A stretch of 64,000 nucleotides of DNA, from assembly GCA_003116995.1 (NCBI GenBank), contig BDSL01000039.1, positions 620,001 through 684,000 of the forward strand, given 5' to 3'. Shown here piece by piece: positions 21,677 through 33,400 of the stretch (its first letter is position 1; each line of letters opens with the position of its first letter). The translations under genes were made by a program, and so were the position numbers. The stretch is from Yamagishiella unicocca (taxonomy: Eukaryota; Chlorophyta; Chlorophyceae; Chlamydomonadales; Volvocaceae). The notes beneath the pieces were generated by a model, which was not told the DNA's origin, searched no databases, and saw only the letters and a program-made list of their open reading frames with translations.

Positions 21677-22690
21677 GTGGTGTTGCCTGCCACCAGGCTG
21701 CAGGCGTGCCTCTGCGTCAAGGTGCGCCACTATGTCAGCCTGGAGCAGCGGCCAGACATTTGGGCCGTCCTGCGGCTGCTGGCCCCCATACTGCAGCGGG
21801 CATATCCTCTGTGCCTGCAGCTTGAGGCGATGCCGGCTGCATTCGGGGCACCGCCGTGTGAGGCTGGCACAGTGGCTCTGCTGGTGAGGCTCATCGCCTT
21901 GCCGCTAGCGGCAGTCTAGCCAGCAGTGTCTGCTTGCTTGTCGGCGGTTGGGGTGCAGCAGTGACGAGTGGAGCGAGGCCGACATGCTCCGCACGGTCGG
22001 CGGGTTGCAGGATGAGCTGGGAAGGCTGGGGTGCTGCGGCTACGTGCTGCAGGGGCGGCCGCAGGGGCTGCGGCTGCAGGGGCGGCTGCAGGGGCTGCGG
22101 CTGCAGGGGCGGCTTCAGGGGCGGTGTAACGAAGGTCGCGAAAAGGCCTCCTAGGATGCTGAGCGAGCGTAGTTATTAGTACTTATTAGGTCTGTTGTAC
22201 AGCCTTATGTGCTTGCTGTGTAGCTTCGCTACAGGCGGCCGCGGAGACGGATATCCGGGTATACGCCCGCCGGTCAAGCCTGATGCGGGTGATAAGCATT
22301 CGGAGGTGGACCGCTATCGCCACCGGTACACCGTGCTGCTGCTGGGCAGCCTGCTGCTGCTGTACATCACCAGGTGCACGTACACGTCCAGACATTTCCG
22401 GTAAGCCCTGGGCGGGAGTGCTGACAAGGTACTTCTCGGCTCCAGGAAAGGAGCACTGGAAGGCAGCGAAAGAGATGGCGTGCGTGGTATTATTTGGCGG
22501 GCACGGCCGATTATGGCCTCGTCTTTGGTACCGATCGCGTGGGTGATGAGGCGTAGCGAGGTTTCATCGCCTAAAGTGATACGGATCACGTGGGTTGCTT
22601 GGAATCCCGCCGCTCCACCACGGGTTTTGTATTCTCGCTGCACGGGCCCGGTGAGCTGCACGGGCCCGGTGAGCTGCACAGGGCCCGGTA
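21677..22690 (+). CDS. Candidate exons of an unknown gene (partial)
   Basis: I do not recognise a family. Segments of ordinary protein composition follow one another on the plus strand. One at about 21683-21860 contains KVRHYVSLEQRPDIWAVLRL, possibly ending at a GTGTGAGG donor. One at about 21961-22130 contains SDEWSEADMLRTVGGLQDEL and joins the first in phase. One at about 22231-22372 contains YRHRYTVLLLGSLLLLYITR, a likely membrane segment followed by a donor. Further sequence runs from 22446 to a triple GTGAGC/GTAAGG donor-like repeat at about 22637-22692. The phase of the third join is not settled and no start is defined. The gene may be partial, wrong in detail, or an old mobile-element remnant. 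Confidence 0.3.
22047..22123. repeat. GGGGCTGCGGCTGCA tandem repeat
   Basis: About three units of a 30-bp CAG/GGG-rich repeat, at the end of the second candidate exon of the unknown gene. Confidence 0.6.
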
Positions 22691-22699
22691 AGGCACATT

Positions 22700-24424
22700 G
22701 CGGCGGTGCGGTACCACTTGATTCGACGAGAGCACGTGGCGCGAGGCGCGTTCGTCAAGATCGACTGCCGCAGTTCACACACTGTCAAACGCGGCAGCAA
22801 TGAGAACACAGCAATGGTCAAGTAGAGCGGCACTCAATGGATCCGTCTTCAGTAAGCAACATGCTATGCAAGTCAGTTTCTTTCCATCGCGATCATGTAT
22901 CGTTCGGAAGGGCGCCCACGCACAGAGATAGCGCCCACCTTGCCCATCCAGCTTTTTAGGGCCTTGACGAAAAATATAACTGTCCTGAAGTAATATTTGC
23001 CGGATGTTCATGCCGTTACTATATATATGCCTGTCATCACCTGCTGCTTGCTGCTGTGTGTGGCCCTATGCATGAGTCCTGTTAAGGCCCTTTAAGGCAA
23101 CGCTCGCTGCTGGCAATCTGGGCCCAAACATTAACCAGATGCGCAAGGCCACATATATGCTTTTGAGTGTCTCAGAGGCTTTTGTGGGCTTACGAAATAT
23201 CCTGGTGTACGAAGGACTGATATGACACATGGGCGGATCCCAGCAGCATCTCAGCAGATAAAGCAAGGTCCGTCCCTCCCACTCGCTTAGCAGCAGGATA
23301 TCGCGCCAGCCAGCAGCAGCAGCAGTAAATATTCACCGCAGTAAACAGCGAGCCGTGTCAGACTACTACTGGGTCAACGAATCAAAATTTGCCAGCCGGC
23401 CTGCCCGCCCCTCCAACGACGCTTGCTGCTGCACGCACTGCGCGCTTGAGCTCACAACACTATCTACTATCTAAGGATCGCTCCGAGGTGAGCTACAACG
23501 TTTGAGGTCCGAGGTAGGGCTGACGTATGCATGTAGGGTCACACGCTCGCTCGCACTCTGAGCGCTGCCTTCACCACAGCGCTCCCGGCACACCATAAAG
23601 TAAACTCATACGTATAGAGTAGCATATGTAGTTCCTTATTACTTCTTCATTATCTAGAGGGCGTAGTTTCCAAAGGGCGCTCTCGTTCGGTCTGACCGCT
23701 CAGGCCTCACCGCAGCTTCCCAGCAGAGCCCAGCCTAGAAGCAAGCCGGCGGTTTCAAAGTTCAAGACGAATCCTCAATAATCCCGCTGTTCTCATCAGG
23801 AAGTAATTAATTCCATAAGTCTCAACCATCAGCTGCTTTGGTGTATGCATACGTTAAATGTTATATATACATATGTCGCGACGGAGGTGCAAGCTTTCAA
23901 CTGCTGGCATCTGATCTATCTATATGTATCATAATGAACATGCATATGCAGCAGGCAGCAGGCTGTTTGTAAAAACACTGATTTCCACAGGGCGAGTGCG
24001 CATGCAGACCCATTTAATGTACGTACGTAGTAACTATACTGTTGCAGCGGGCCCCAGACCGTAGGTACGTAGAGCCATCGCATCGCCTGCAGCAGGCACT
24101 GTGGACACTGCTGAAAGAGGCGCAGGAAGCAAGGAGAACAAACAATAAACCAGTTTGCGACACATACAGCACTGATGTGGGAGGCTTGCTTATTAGGCCT
24201 TCCCCTACATTTAGTTTGTGCCTACGCTTACTTAGGCATGCTATATATGTATGGTATACATGCATGTATGTACATGAACGTGAACACGTAGCTGCTGTAC
24301 ACGAGTTGATTGATCCCGCCCGCCCTATCTAATCCGTCCATCGTTGCTCTCACACCACACTTACTTATAACACCGTACCCCAGGTGACGTGACACGCAGA
24401 GAAGAGGGGACAGCGTCGATCAGG
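22700..24424. other. Spacer upstream of the NYN-PARP gene
   Basis: No supported gene. The sequence is markedly less GC-rich than the left part of the window, with TATA and CATG-rich tracts. It must hold the promoter and 5' UTR of the NYN-PARP gene. An AG at about 24384 just upstream of the proposed first ATG could be an acceptor. A short reading frame at about 24070-24190 containing LQQALWTLLKEAQEARRTNN could be an additional 5' exon, so the true start may lie inside this stretch. Confidence 0.45.
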
Positions 24425-27400
24425 ATGTTCGGCAACCTCTCACGAGGCGGGGACGGCGGTGCGCCCTGCCAGCCCCAGCAGCAAGAGGAAGTCATCAGTG
24501 AGTGCGTGGTTTTGCAGCTGTGTGCGTGTGTGTCAGCTATCCATGTAGCCAACCGACAGCTGCACTATCTACGCACGTACGTACCTATCTACCTGCCTCA
24601 TGCATGTAATTGCTTGGCTCCATGAATGCACGTAATGAACCTACTCATGACGTACATATATTAATACGTCTCTTTTGTGCTACGTAAATAATAATAAACC
24701 AACGACGGATTTAGGAGGAACTGAACATCCTGCGTGCTGACGACGTGCTAACGTTCATGTATATATGTTCTCTCGCTCCGCCGACCACCCTGTCGCAAAT
24801 ATAACGTCACCTATCTATCTACCACCTGACTCTACGCCCGGCGGCTCCCAGTCGTGTGGGACATCGAGAACTGCCCCGTCCCACCCAGCCTCACCGTCTA
24901 TGATGTGCTCGAGTGAGTTAATTCCATAACTACCTTACTTGCAGCAGCATGCCTGCTGTACGTATCGATGGAGAGGCTGAGTCTGTACGTACTACGTAGC
25001 TATTGCCGTGCCTCTTATCACATACATCGTCTATCACCGATCTACCTACGTACGTATGTACATTATATACTGTATGCACGCCGCATGCAACCAAGCAATA
25101 TACATTAACACCCCTCCCTTATTATTACGTACACCCGCCCTTGGCTCTATCTGCTGGTATACATGCATCGTACGCGCTTCAGTTACACCCTACACGCACG
25201 CACCCTACGAGCTTAGGAAGAAAAGAATGCGTGTATATATACGTACATACGTATGTATGTTATTATTGCTCGATCTATGTATCGCATATATATATATACA
25301 TGCATGCGCCCTACCTCATCATATATACTTACTTTCGACGCACGCACTCGCTCTTGCAGGTGCCTGGAGCGGGAATTCGTCAGGAACCACCCCAGCCGCC
25401 TGCTGACCTCCTGGTGTGTGTCCATCTCCGAGGGGTCCAGAAGGTACTTGGACATCGGCAGGTCCGTGCTGGAGGAGCTCAACAACCGGCGCGTCTTTGT
25501 GTTCTACAACTCTGGCGAGGGCAAGCTTGGGGACACGGACGTGCCACTGCGTACGGTACGCACGCACGCACGTGCGTGCACACGTACGTTCGTACAAGTG
25601 CCTATTAATGCAATTTGCATGTGCGATATGAACACACAAAATAAAAATATTTTCGCAAACTTGTTTGTAAATGTTCCTCCATCCTACAGTACTTTGCTTC
25701 TGTGACGGCCCCCCCTGCCTGCTGGTGACGCACGCCAACCATTTGCAGGCCATACAGAAGTTTGTCGATACGTGGCTCAGGCGCAAGAAGTCGTACCCGG
25801 CCGTTGTGGTCATGGTGGGCTCGGACGCCGATTTCCACCACGATCTCCGCAGCGCGGCCGATGAGGGCATTACGGTAGGTGGGTAGGTGGCGCACGCTAG
25901 CTACAGCAGTATCTAGCGAGCGCACGCTGGTCTAGCGAGCGAGCGCACGCTGTTCTAGCGAGCACGCTGGTATATATAGCGAGCGCATGCTGGTCTAGAT
26001 AGCGAGCGCACGCTGGTGTATCCTAGCGAGCGCACGCTGCTATGCTGCTGGTCTAGCGGGCGGCGCACTGCTGCTTACTTCGTCACGCTGTAAATACGTA
26101 GCGTCCAACAGCAGCTCGCCAAATCGCGAACTGTGCCAAATAATAATGTATGGCTTCCCAAGCTACCAATCTGAGGAGGCAACCATGGCAAGCAAGCAAG
26201 CATCCAGCAGCAGCAGCAGCAACAAAGCACACGCACGTTCACCCACCCATAGCTAGCCGACAGATAGATAGGTCACCCTGCCTTTTAACGTACGTATGCG
26301 CTATATATATCCGTTCACCCAATTAATATATAACCACATGCGTGATCGCTGCCGTCCGCCATTGCAGTGTTACCGCGTATTCTCAAGAAGCAATGTGGCA
26401 CGCTCGGTTGCCACCATGCCAGGAATTCACAACGAGGAGTTCGTCGCCTTGCTTCAGCGCTACTTTGGGCCGCAGCAAGGCAAAGGTAGATAGGCGGCGT
26501 TGCTATTATTGGTAGGAGACGAAGTTCATTCGGTTTGGATATATATATGTGCTCGCTTGGGGACGGATCTGCTGGCGGCGGCGGCGCACGCAATGCGTAC
26601 GTAGTCCATCTCTACATTATATGCTATGTATGCATGTCCCTATATATTCTCTAGCTAGCGTGTGAAGTAAATCCACCAGAATATAAAGGCGTAGTCTCAC
26701 GTACGCACGTACATATGTAGGTATGATGATGCTACTTACCATCCAGCTATCTTTGGAGCTCGCAGTAAATCACCTGCTGGGAAATGCGATACCCGTACGT
26801 ATGTAGCTAGCGGCGGCTTTCATGGTCCGCCCACAAGCCATCAATAAGCCCTTTGCCGCCACCGCAAGCGCCACGCCAAAGGACTCGTTTAGGGCTGCTG
26901 TATATGTATGGCCGCTGTTGCAGCACTAGTGCGTGGTGACACGGCACACGCACAGTTGACGAGCAGCGTGATATGCACAAGCGCAGCGAGCCTTCCCTCT
27001 ATCTGTTGTAGATAGGCTATCTATCTAAAGTCCAACTAACTGCTGCTGGGCCGGGGCAGTCAGAACGATAGACCGTACGTCGCGACCAGCAGCGAGACCA
27101 CGCAGACCGATCATCGATTGTCGCCATACATCATGCTAAGTCCAGAGCGTGATACAACACCCTATCTACCTCCATCTGCAGCTGCTCACGTGGGATATGT
27201 GCGTGACGCCCCTACCTACGTAGCGCCGCTGCTGGACCGTCCATAAGCCATTCGCCGCCCACACGCAAAAGCCTCTGCAAAAGAATGATAATAATAATAA
27301 TAAGGTTACGCTGGCGCTAGGCCTTGCGTGTGTTAAGGGGGCGGGGCGGTGAGGGTGTCAGTACACCCTATACGCTCGCGCCACCGGTCTGCAAAAGAAT

Positions 27401-30400
27401 TGCTTTGTTGAAAGCGCGGTGGTTGGCCGCTGCTGTTGCAGCATGCGTTCCCATGGCATAACCGCGTCGGTTATTATAGGTTGTTTTGGCTTACCGAGGG
27501 TGTCGCTCGGTTATCATGTGGGTCGGTCATCAGTCTTCGGTTAACGGGCGCTAAACGGTCGTGTTGGTAACCAAGTGCAAGGGTAACCCAACCTAGCTAG
27601 TGGTTGGGTAAACGGGTACCCAGCCAGGTTAATGAACCGTATATATATATGGTTGGGTTAGTTAGTATATGTATGGTTTCTGGCTACCGACCCCTGTAAA
27701 CGGGTACCCAGGTTAACGAACCATGTGGTACCACGATCACTCGGTATCCCACACGGGGGATTAACGCCCATCCATTAACCGAAGACGACCCACGCACCCG
27801 ATAAGCGAGCCCCTACGGACCGGTTAACCCTGCTGGTTATTACCCAGCCCGACCCGGCCTGGTGGTGACACTATTGCGACCCCGCAGACCTGGAATCCCT
27901 TGCCAAAGGTGATAAGGTCGGGGTAAAACAACGGGTAGTAGTGCACGTAGGAGAATAGCTGCGTGCTGTAGCAGCAGGTGTATGTATGACAAATGTACGG
28001 CGGCCCTTGCGTGCGAACACTACCTAAGAGGCGCAGAGCGCTCTCCCAGCATCTCGAGAACTACTCGCCTGCTGCTACAGTTGCCCAGTCCGGAGCACCA
28101 TCATAATGTCGTCCACAGCAGCCATCCAGCAGGACGCCTTTGAATGCCGTGCGTGCTGCAGACCTATCTTATCACGGTCCGTTTCAAAGTGTGAGGATAA
28201 TAGCAATTAAGGTTAGTTGGCACAATTTCCACTTTCGCGACGGCCGCTCCTTATTATATGAATAAATTAAGTATGACAGACGCCGCCGACATATGCGTCC
28301 GCTGATTCACGCCTCGCAGTCTGCTGCTCCGTGCCTACGTACCTACCAATATGAGCAGACTACTGGCCATAAACGTCCCTACCTGCCCCGCCCGCCGCCG
28401 TACGTGCAGATGACACGCACGTTTTGGGAGCTGGTGTTGCCACATGCACCAACCAAGCGCAGCAGCAGCAGCTACCGAAGCCGCTATCAACATCTCCACC
28501 ACCACCACCGCGCCCTTCTGCCGCCGGCCTTCCAACACAACCTTCCCCGCCACAGCCAACGCTGACCCAGCAGGCAAGCCTCAAGGCGTACATTAACTTC
28601 GTCCCGCCGGATGGTGATAACGTAATCTGGGGTGTGGCTGGTCCCCTCAAGGATGCCACGGCGCTCGACATCCGGGACTGGCTCCGACCAACGTTTGATG
28701 TGCGGCCTGGCTTTGTGTCAATGAAGGCAGGGTTTTACACCAACGATAAACACAAGAACGCCCGCACGGCGTACCTTTGGGTCAACTTCAGCAGCCTGGC
28801 CAACGCAAAAGCTGCACATGCTGCGTTGGGAAATGTTCGGAAGGCCTTCAAGTCGCCGCTGAATGGCCGGGTAGCGACGTACGAACTGGCCATGCCACAG
28901 GAGCCGCAGGCTCCGCGCTGGTCGCCGCTAAAGCAGGATGCGGAGCTCAAGGTGGAGGAGGTGGTGTTTGAGGTCTCCCACGATGCCCCTGCAGGCAGGT
29001 AGCTAATAACCTGCCAAAGTGTTTATTATGCACCGCTGTGCGCGCGCACACTCATCATCAAGGGCGCCGGCCTGTATTGACATATATAGGAGATAAGATC
29101 GACTTGTGTGTGTATGTCGGAGATCGACTGTGCGTGCGTGTGTAATAATACATGTAACTGGAAGTATATATAGTAACGAAGGGGGGCCGACGGATGTATA
29201 GAGCTTCTCTTCAGCAGCAGACTGTAAGTAATAAGGGCGCCGGTGTGTGATTGATGATATGCTAATAATATTAATAATAACCCCTGCGTGCTAATTATAT
29301 ATAGTAGAAATGAACGTTGCATGTTTAACCAATCGGACAGCTAGCAGGACGTGTTCGCCTATCTATTTATATATAACGAGCGAGCGATCTACCTGTAAGC
29401 GACGATGGCCGGCCCTGCGTGCTGCCTGATGCAGACACCCTGCTGCCGGAGGGCTTTCTGGCCCAGAACGCTAGGGACCTGATCGTAAAACACTTCGCGC
29501 CGCGGCTCAAAAGCCTGGCAGAAGACGCGGGGGTCACCATCTTGCCTCCTGTTTCCGATGGTGGGGCGGCGGCGGCGCTCGACGACGATGCCATCGGCTT
29601 CGACAACAACCGCCTGAGGGTCAAGGGCAGCGCTCTAAACGTGGACGCATTTGAGGTACACCGGCGCCGTCAAGTTGGAAGCGCGCACGGGCAAATGGAG
29701 CGACAATAAGCGATCGAAGGGACAATTATTATTGCTGATCTACCGCGCGCGTGCGTGCGTGCCCATGCATCCCCACTCTCCGCACAATTACATACACTTG
29801 CTTTTGTTCGGTTAGTTGATAGTGATACGTGTCAAGAAAAGGCATCTTTAAGTTTCCGGCTGCCTTATTATTACTTGTTGCAGGCGCGCCTCCACTCGCT
29901 GTGCCTGGACAGCATCGTTCACATCGTGATGCCTTTCAAGCCGGACTCCTTGTTTCAGCTGCCAGGTAGCCAGGCGCTGGTCGGGGACAAACTCGATGCT
30001 GCCCGTGTATTTATCGCGGCCCGACTGCGCAAACTGAGGAAGCGCCTTGACTTCTATATGGGTGACAATGGCTTCACTTCCACGTCCACCCCGATGTACG
30101 GCGGCAAGTAAGTGAGCATCGTCTGCATGCGGTGATCAATCATTGCGTGCAATAATGGGGATCACGCACGTTCGTTTGCTTGGCGGGGGTTCGCATGCTT
30201 GCTTGGAGTGACAGCGTGCCAGCGAGCGACCTCGCTCAAGTGAGCAAGTAGGTAGATAGGTGATAATTTAGTTATTTGTCGTTGTATTCGTTGCCATCGA
30301 TGTCTGGTACTTTGATCGATCTTTATGCCAGTTCGTTTCGTTGTTCGGTTCCCTTCACATAGTTACGTATTATTCACGCACTCAAGGCAGGTGTGTATGT

Positions 30401-33400
30401 CGACGATTCACATCGCTCGCTCCGTTATGCGTTCGTTTGAACATACGCATCTCCCCGATCAAGCAAATAACCGAATGCACCATCAACTAACGATGTTGTA
30501 TTCTGCATTATTATTATTATTATTATTACAGTACGCCGGCACTAGGCCTGGCGTGTGTTAAGGGGCGGGGCGGGGCGGTGAGGGCATCAGTACATACACC
30601 CCGCCTATACGCCGCGCCACCAGTAGTACCAATCCACCTACCTCATATCGCTAAGGCCCACGCCACATTGTCGCTGTGGAACACGACCAGTTAGTGCAAC
30701 TCGCCGGAGGCTGGTGCTCCTGCCACATCCCTAACTCATATTTGTATCAATTATTGAGATTAAAGCGCTCTCCGGAAACCGGTCTTCCGCCAGCTCCATG
30801 TCCAGCATGCCGCCATGCTTGGTGTACTTGAGTGTACTTGATGGTTGAGCCGCCCGTAGGACGCACACGCTCCCGTCTCTGGCCTAAGCCCCAACACTTC
30901 ATACTAGAGTTAGTCCTCCCTAACCACACCGATGGCTATTGGCTGCCCGCACCATCGCCGGCGGGATCGGCGTTGTGTTATGCACGCTTGGAATACGTAG
31001 GTTGGAATACGATCATCATCATTTATAGGTAGATCAATCCATAGATCATGTGCGCAAGTAATAAGGCCTGGAAATCGGATGGACATATATACATGCATAT
31101 GTGTCCCTATGGGAGTACTTACTTGCCCCGGTTTGGTGCCAGTTTGCCCTCTTTGCCCGGTTAACTGGGCCGGTAATCGGCCCCTCTAAACCCCCCCGGT
31201 TGGCCAGCCGCCCGGTAACCGACCCATCCCAGTAACCGACCCCCTTACTCGATCGGTTACCGGGGCCGGTAATCGGCCCCGGTAACCGGCCCCCGGTTGC
31301 TTTGGCCAGCCACCCAGTAACGGACCACTCCCACTAACTGCTGGCCCCCTACCTTGCCCGGTTACATACCGGGGCCGGTTACCAGTGGGATGGTCTCAGG
31401 AGAGACCATTTGATACCGGGTGAAATGCATGATAAGTTTTCGCCATGCGTGCTAAGCAGGGTGTGCAGCAGGGGGGGCTTCGAATGAATCGGAGCAGCAT
31501 ACATGGCGTATATACGGCACGTACAACAAAATACCGATGCAGCAGTGCGCATGTATATGCCGGCTTACTTGCTTGCGTGCCCCCTACCGCCGATCCATCC
31601 TGTGCATGTGTATGTGCGTGTATATACGTATGTGCATGCAGGAATGACCTGCAACCGCCTGGACAGCCCTACATGCTCATCATCACGTGCGCTTCTGCCC
31701 ATGTCATGGTAGGTCGCAATGAGAGCCTGCTGCTGTACATCAATGTTGATTGGAAAGGAAAACTCTTATTAGCTTATTAGCTTATGTATATATTACCCGC
31801 CGTACGCACGCCGCCCATCCAGCAGCTAGTGGATATATACGTATATATGCCAGGGAATATTCCCTCTGGCATATATAAACGCGTCGGTTAGGGGTCGTTT
31901 TGGCTGACCATGGGGTTCGGTTAACGAATGGGTCGGTCAACCGTCGTTAAGGGGTCGGTTAACGGTCATGTGGATTACCGAGTGGATGGAATGGTAACCC
32001 AACCTAGTGGTTGGGTAAACGGGTACCCAACGGGTACCCTGGTAAACGAACCCTATGGTTGGGTTACAGTACCGTTAGTTTCTGGCTACCGACCCCTGTA
32101 AACGGGTACGTACCCAGGTTTACAAACCATGTGTTTTGGTACCCTTGCCTCAGTATCCCCAATGGGGTTTAACCCTCGTTAACCGAAGATAGCCCACCCA
32201 ATAACCGACCCCATATGGACTGGTCAACCCTGGTTACCCAGCCCAACCCGGCCTGCGTGGTTGTGAACAGCAGCAACGACAGATTGGCATCCATTCTGGT
32301 GTATTACAAAGTAGGACCACGCAGCTGCACAGCTGTCCACGCTGTCATCCGCCACCCTCACACTGCTGTCCACGCTGTCATCCGCCACCCTCACACTGCT
32401 GTCCACACTGTCACCCGCACACAGCTGTCCACGCTGTCACCCGCCATCTGCACAGAGTTGTCCACACTCGCTGTCACCCGCACACAGCTGTCCACACTGT
32501 CACCCGCCATCCGCACACGGCTGTCCACGCTGTCACCTGCCGCCACAACCAGGGCCGCTCATTATTTAAATAAGCCAACTATGACAGACGCCACCGACAT
32601 TTCCTTGTTTTCTTCCTGGAAAAATAAAGCTATTTAAGATATGTATGTTGTTACAAGCTGAGGCTTGTGTGGTTCAGACGAGCCGAGAGGCTCATGAACC
32701 GCTAAAAAGCGCGCCTAGTCCTTATCCAGTAAACAACAAGTTAAGACAAACTGAAACTAAACTAAACTAAATAGGCAAAACATTACGCAAGGCTTCCCAG
32801 TTTAGTTAACCTGCGACACCTTATCGCATGTACGACTCGTGCCAGAGCTCGTTGGTCCTCAACGCCCATGACCTCTATTTAGGGTTTAAGAAGATATGTG
32901 ATTACTTAGGAAGATGGGAAACCAAGGTGCCATGGGCGACGTACTGCTCTTTGCTGCAGTAAGCAACTCGACCGGCTACCCGGTAATGACCGTGTTCCCG
33001 TGTTCCCAAGAATGACCGGCTAGCCGGTCATGGCCGTGTTCCCGTGTTCCCGCATTACAATACAGCCAAATGTCACTCCAAGCTTATGGCACCCCTTAGT
33101 ATGACTTATTAGGACTATTTGGTATATCCGGGCCACTCGCAACCGTGGGAACACGGCCTAAACGCCGGGAACACGGTTATGACACACACCGTGTTCCCAC
33201 CAATATCACCCGTGTTCCCACTGATTCCCCCGCTCATATCACCCGCATGGACGCCCGGTACCCTCTATATGACTTATAGGGACTATTTAGTATGTCTGGG
33301 CCACTCGCAAGGGCGGGAACACGGCCTAAATGCTGGGAACACGGTTATGACACACACCGTGTTCCCATCAATATCACCCGTGTTCCCTCTGATCCCCCGC

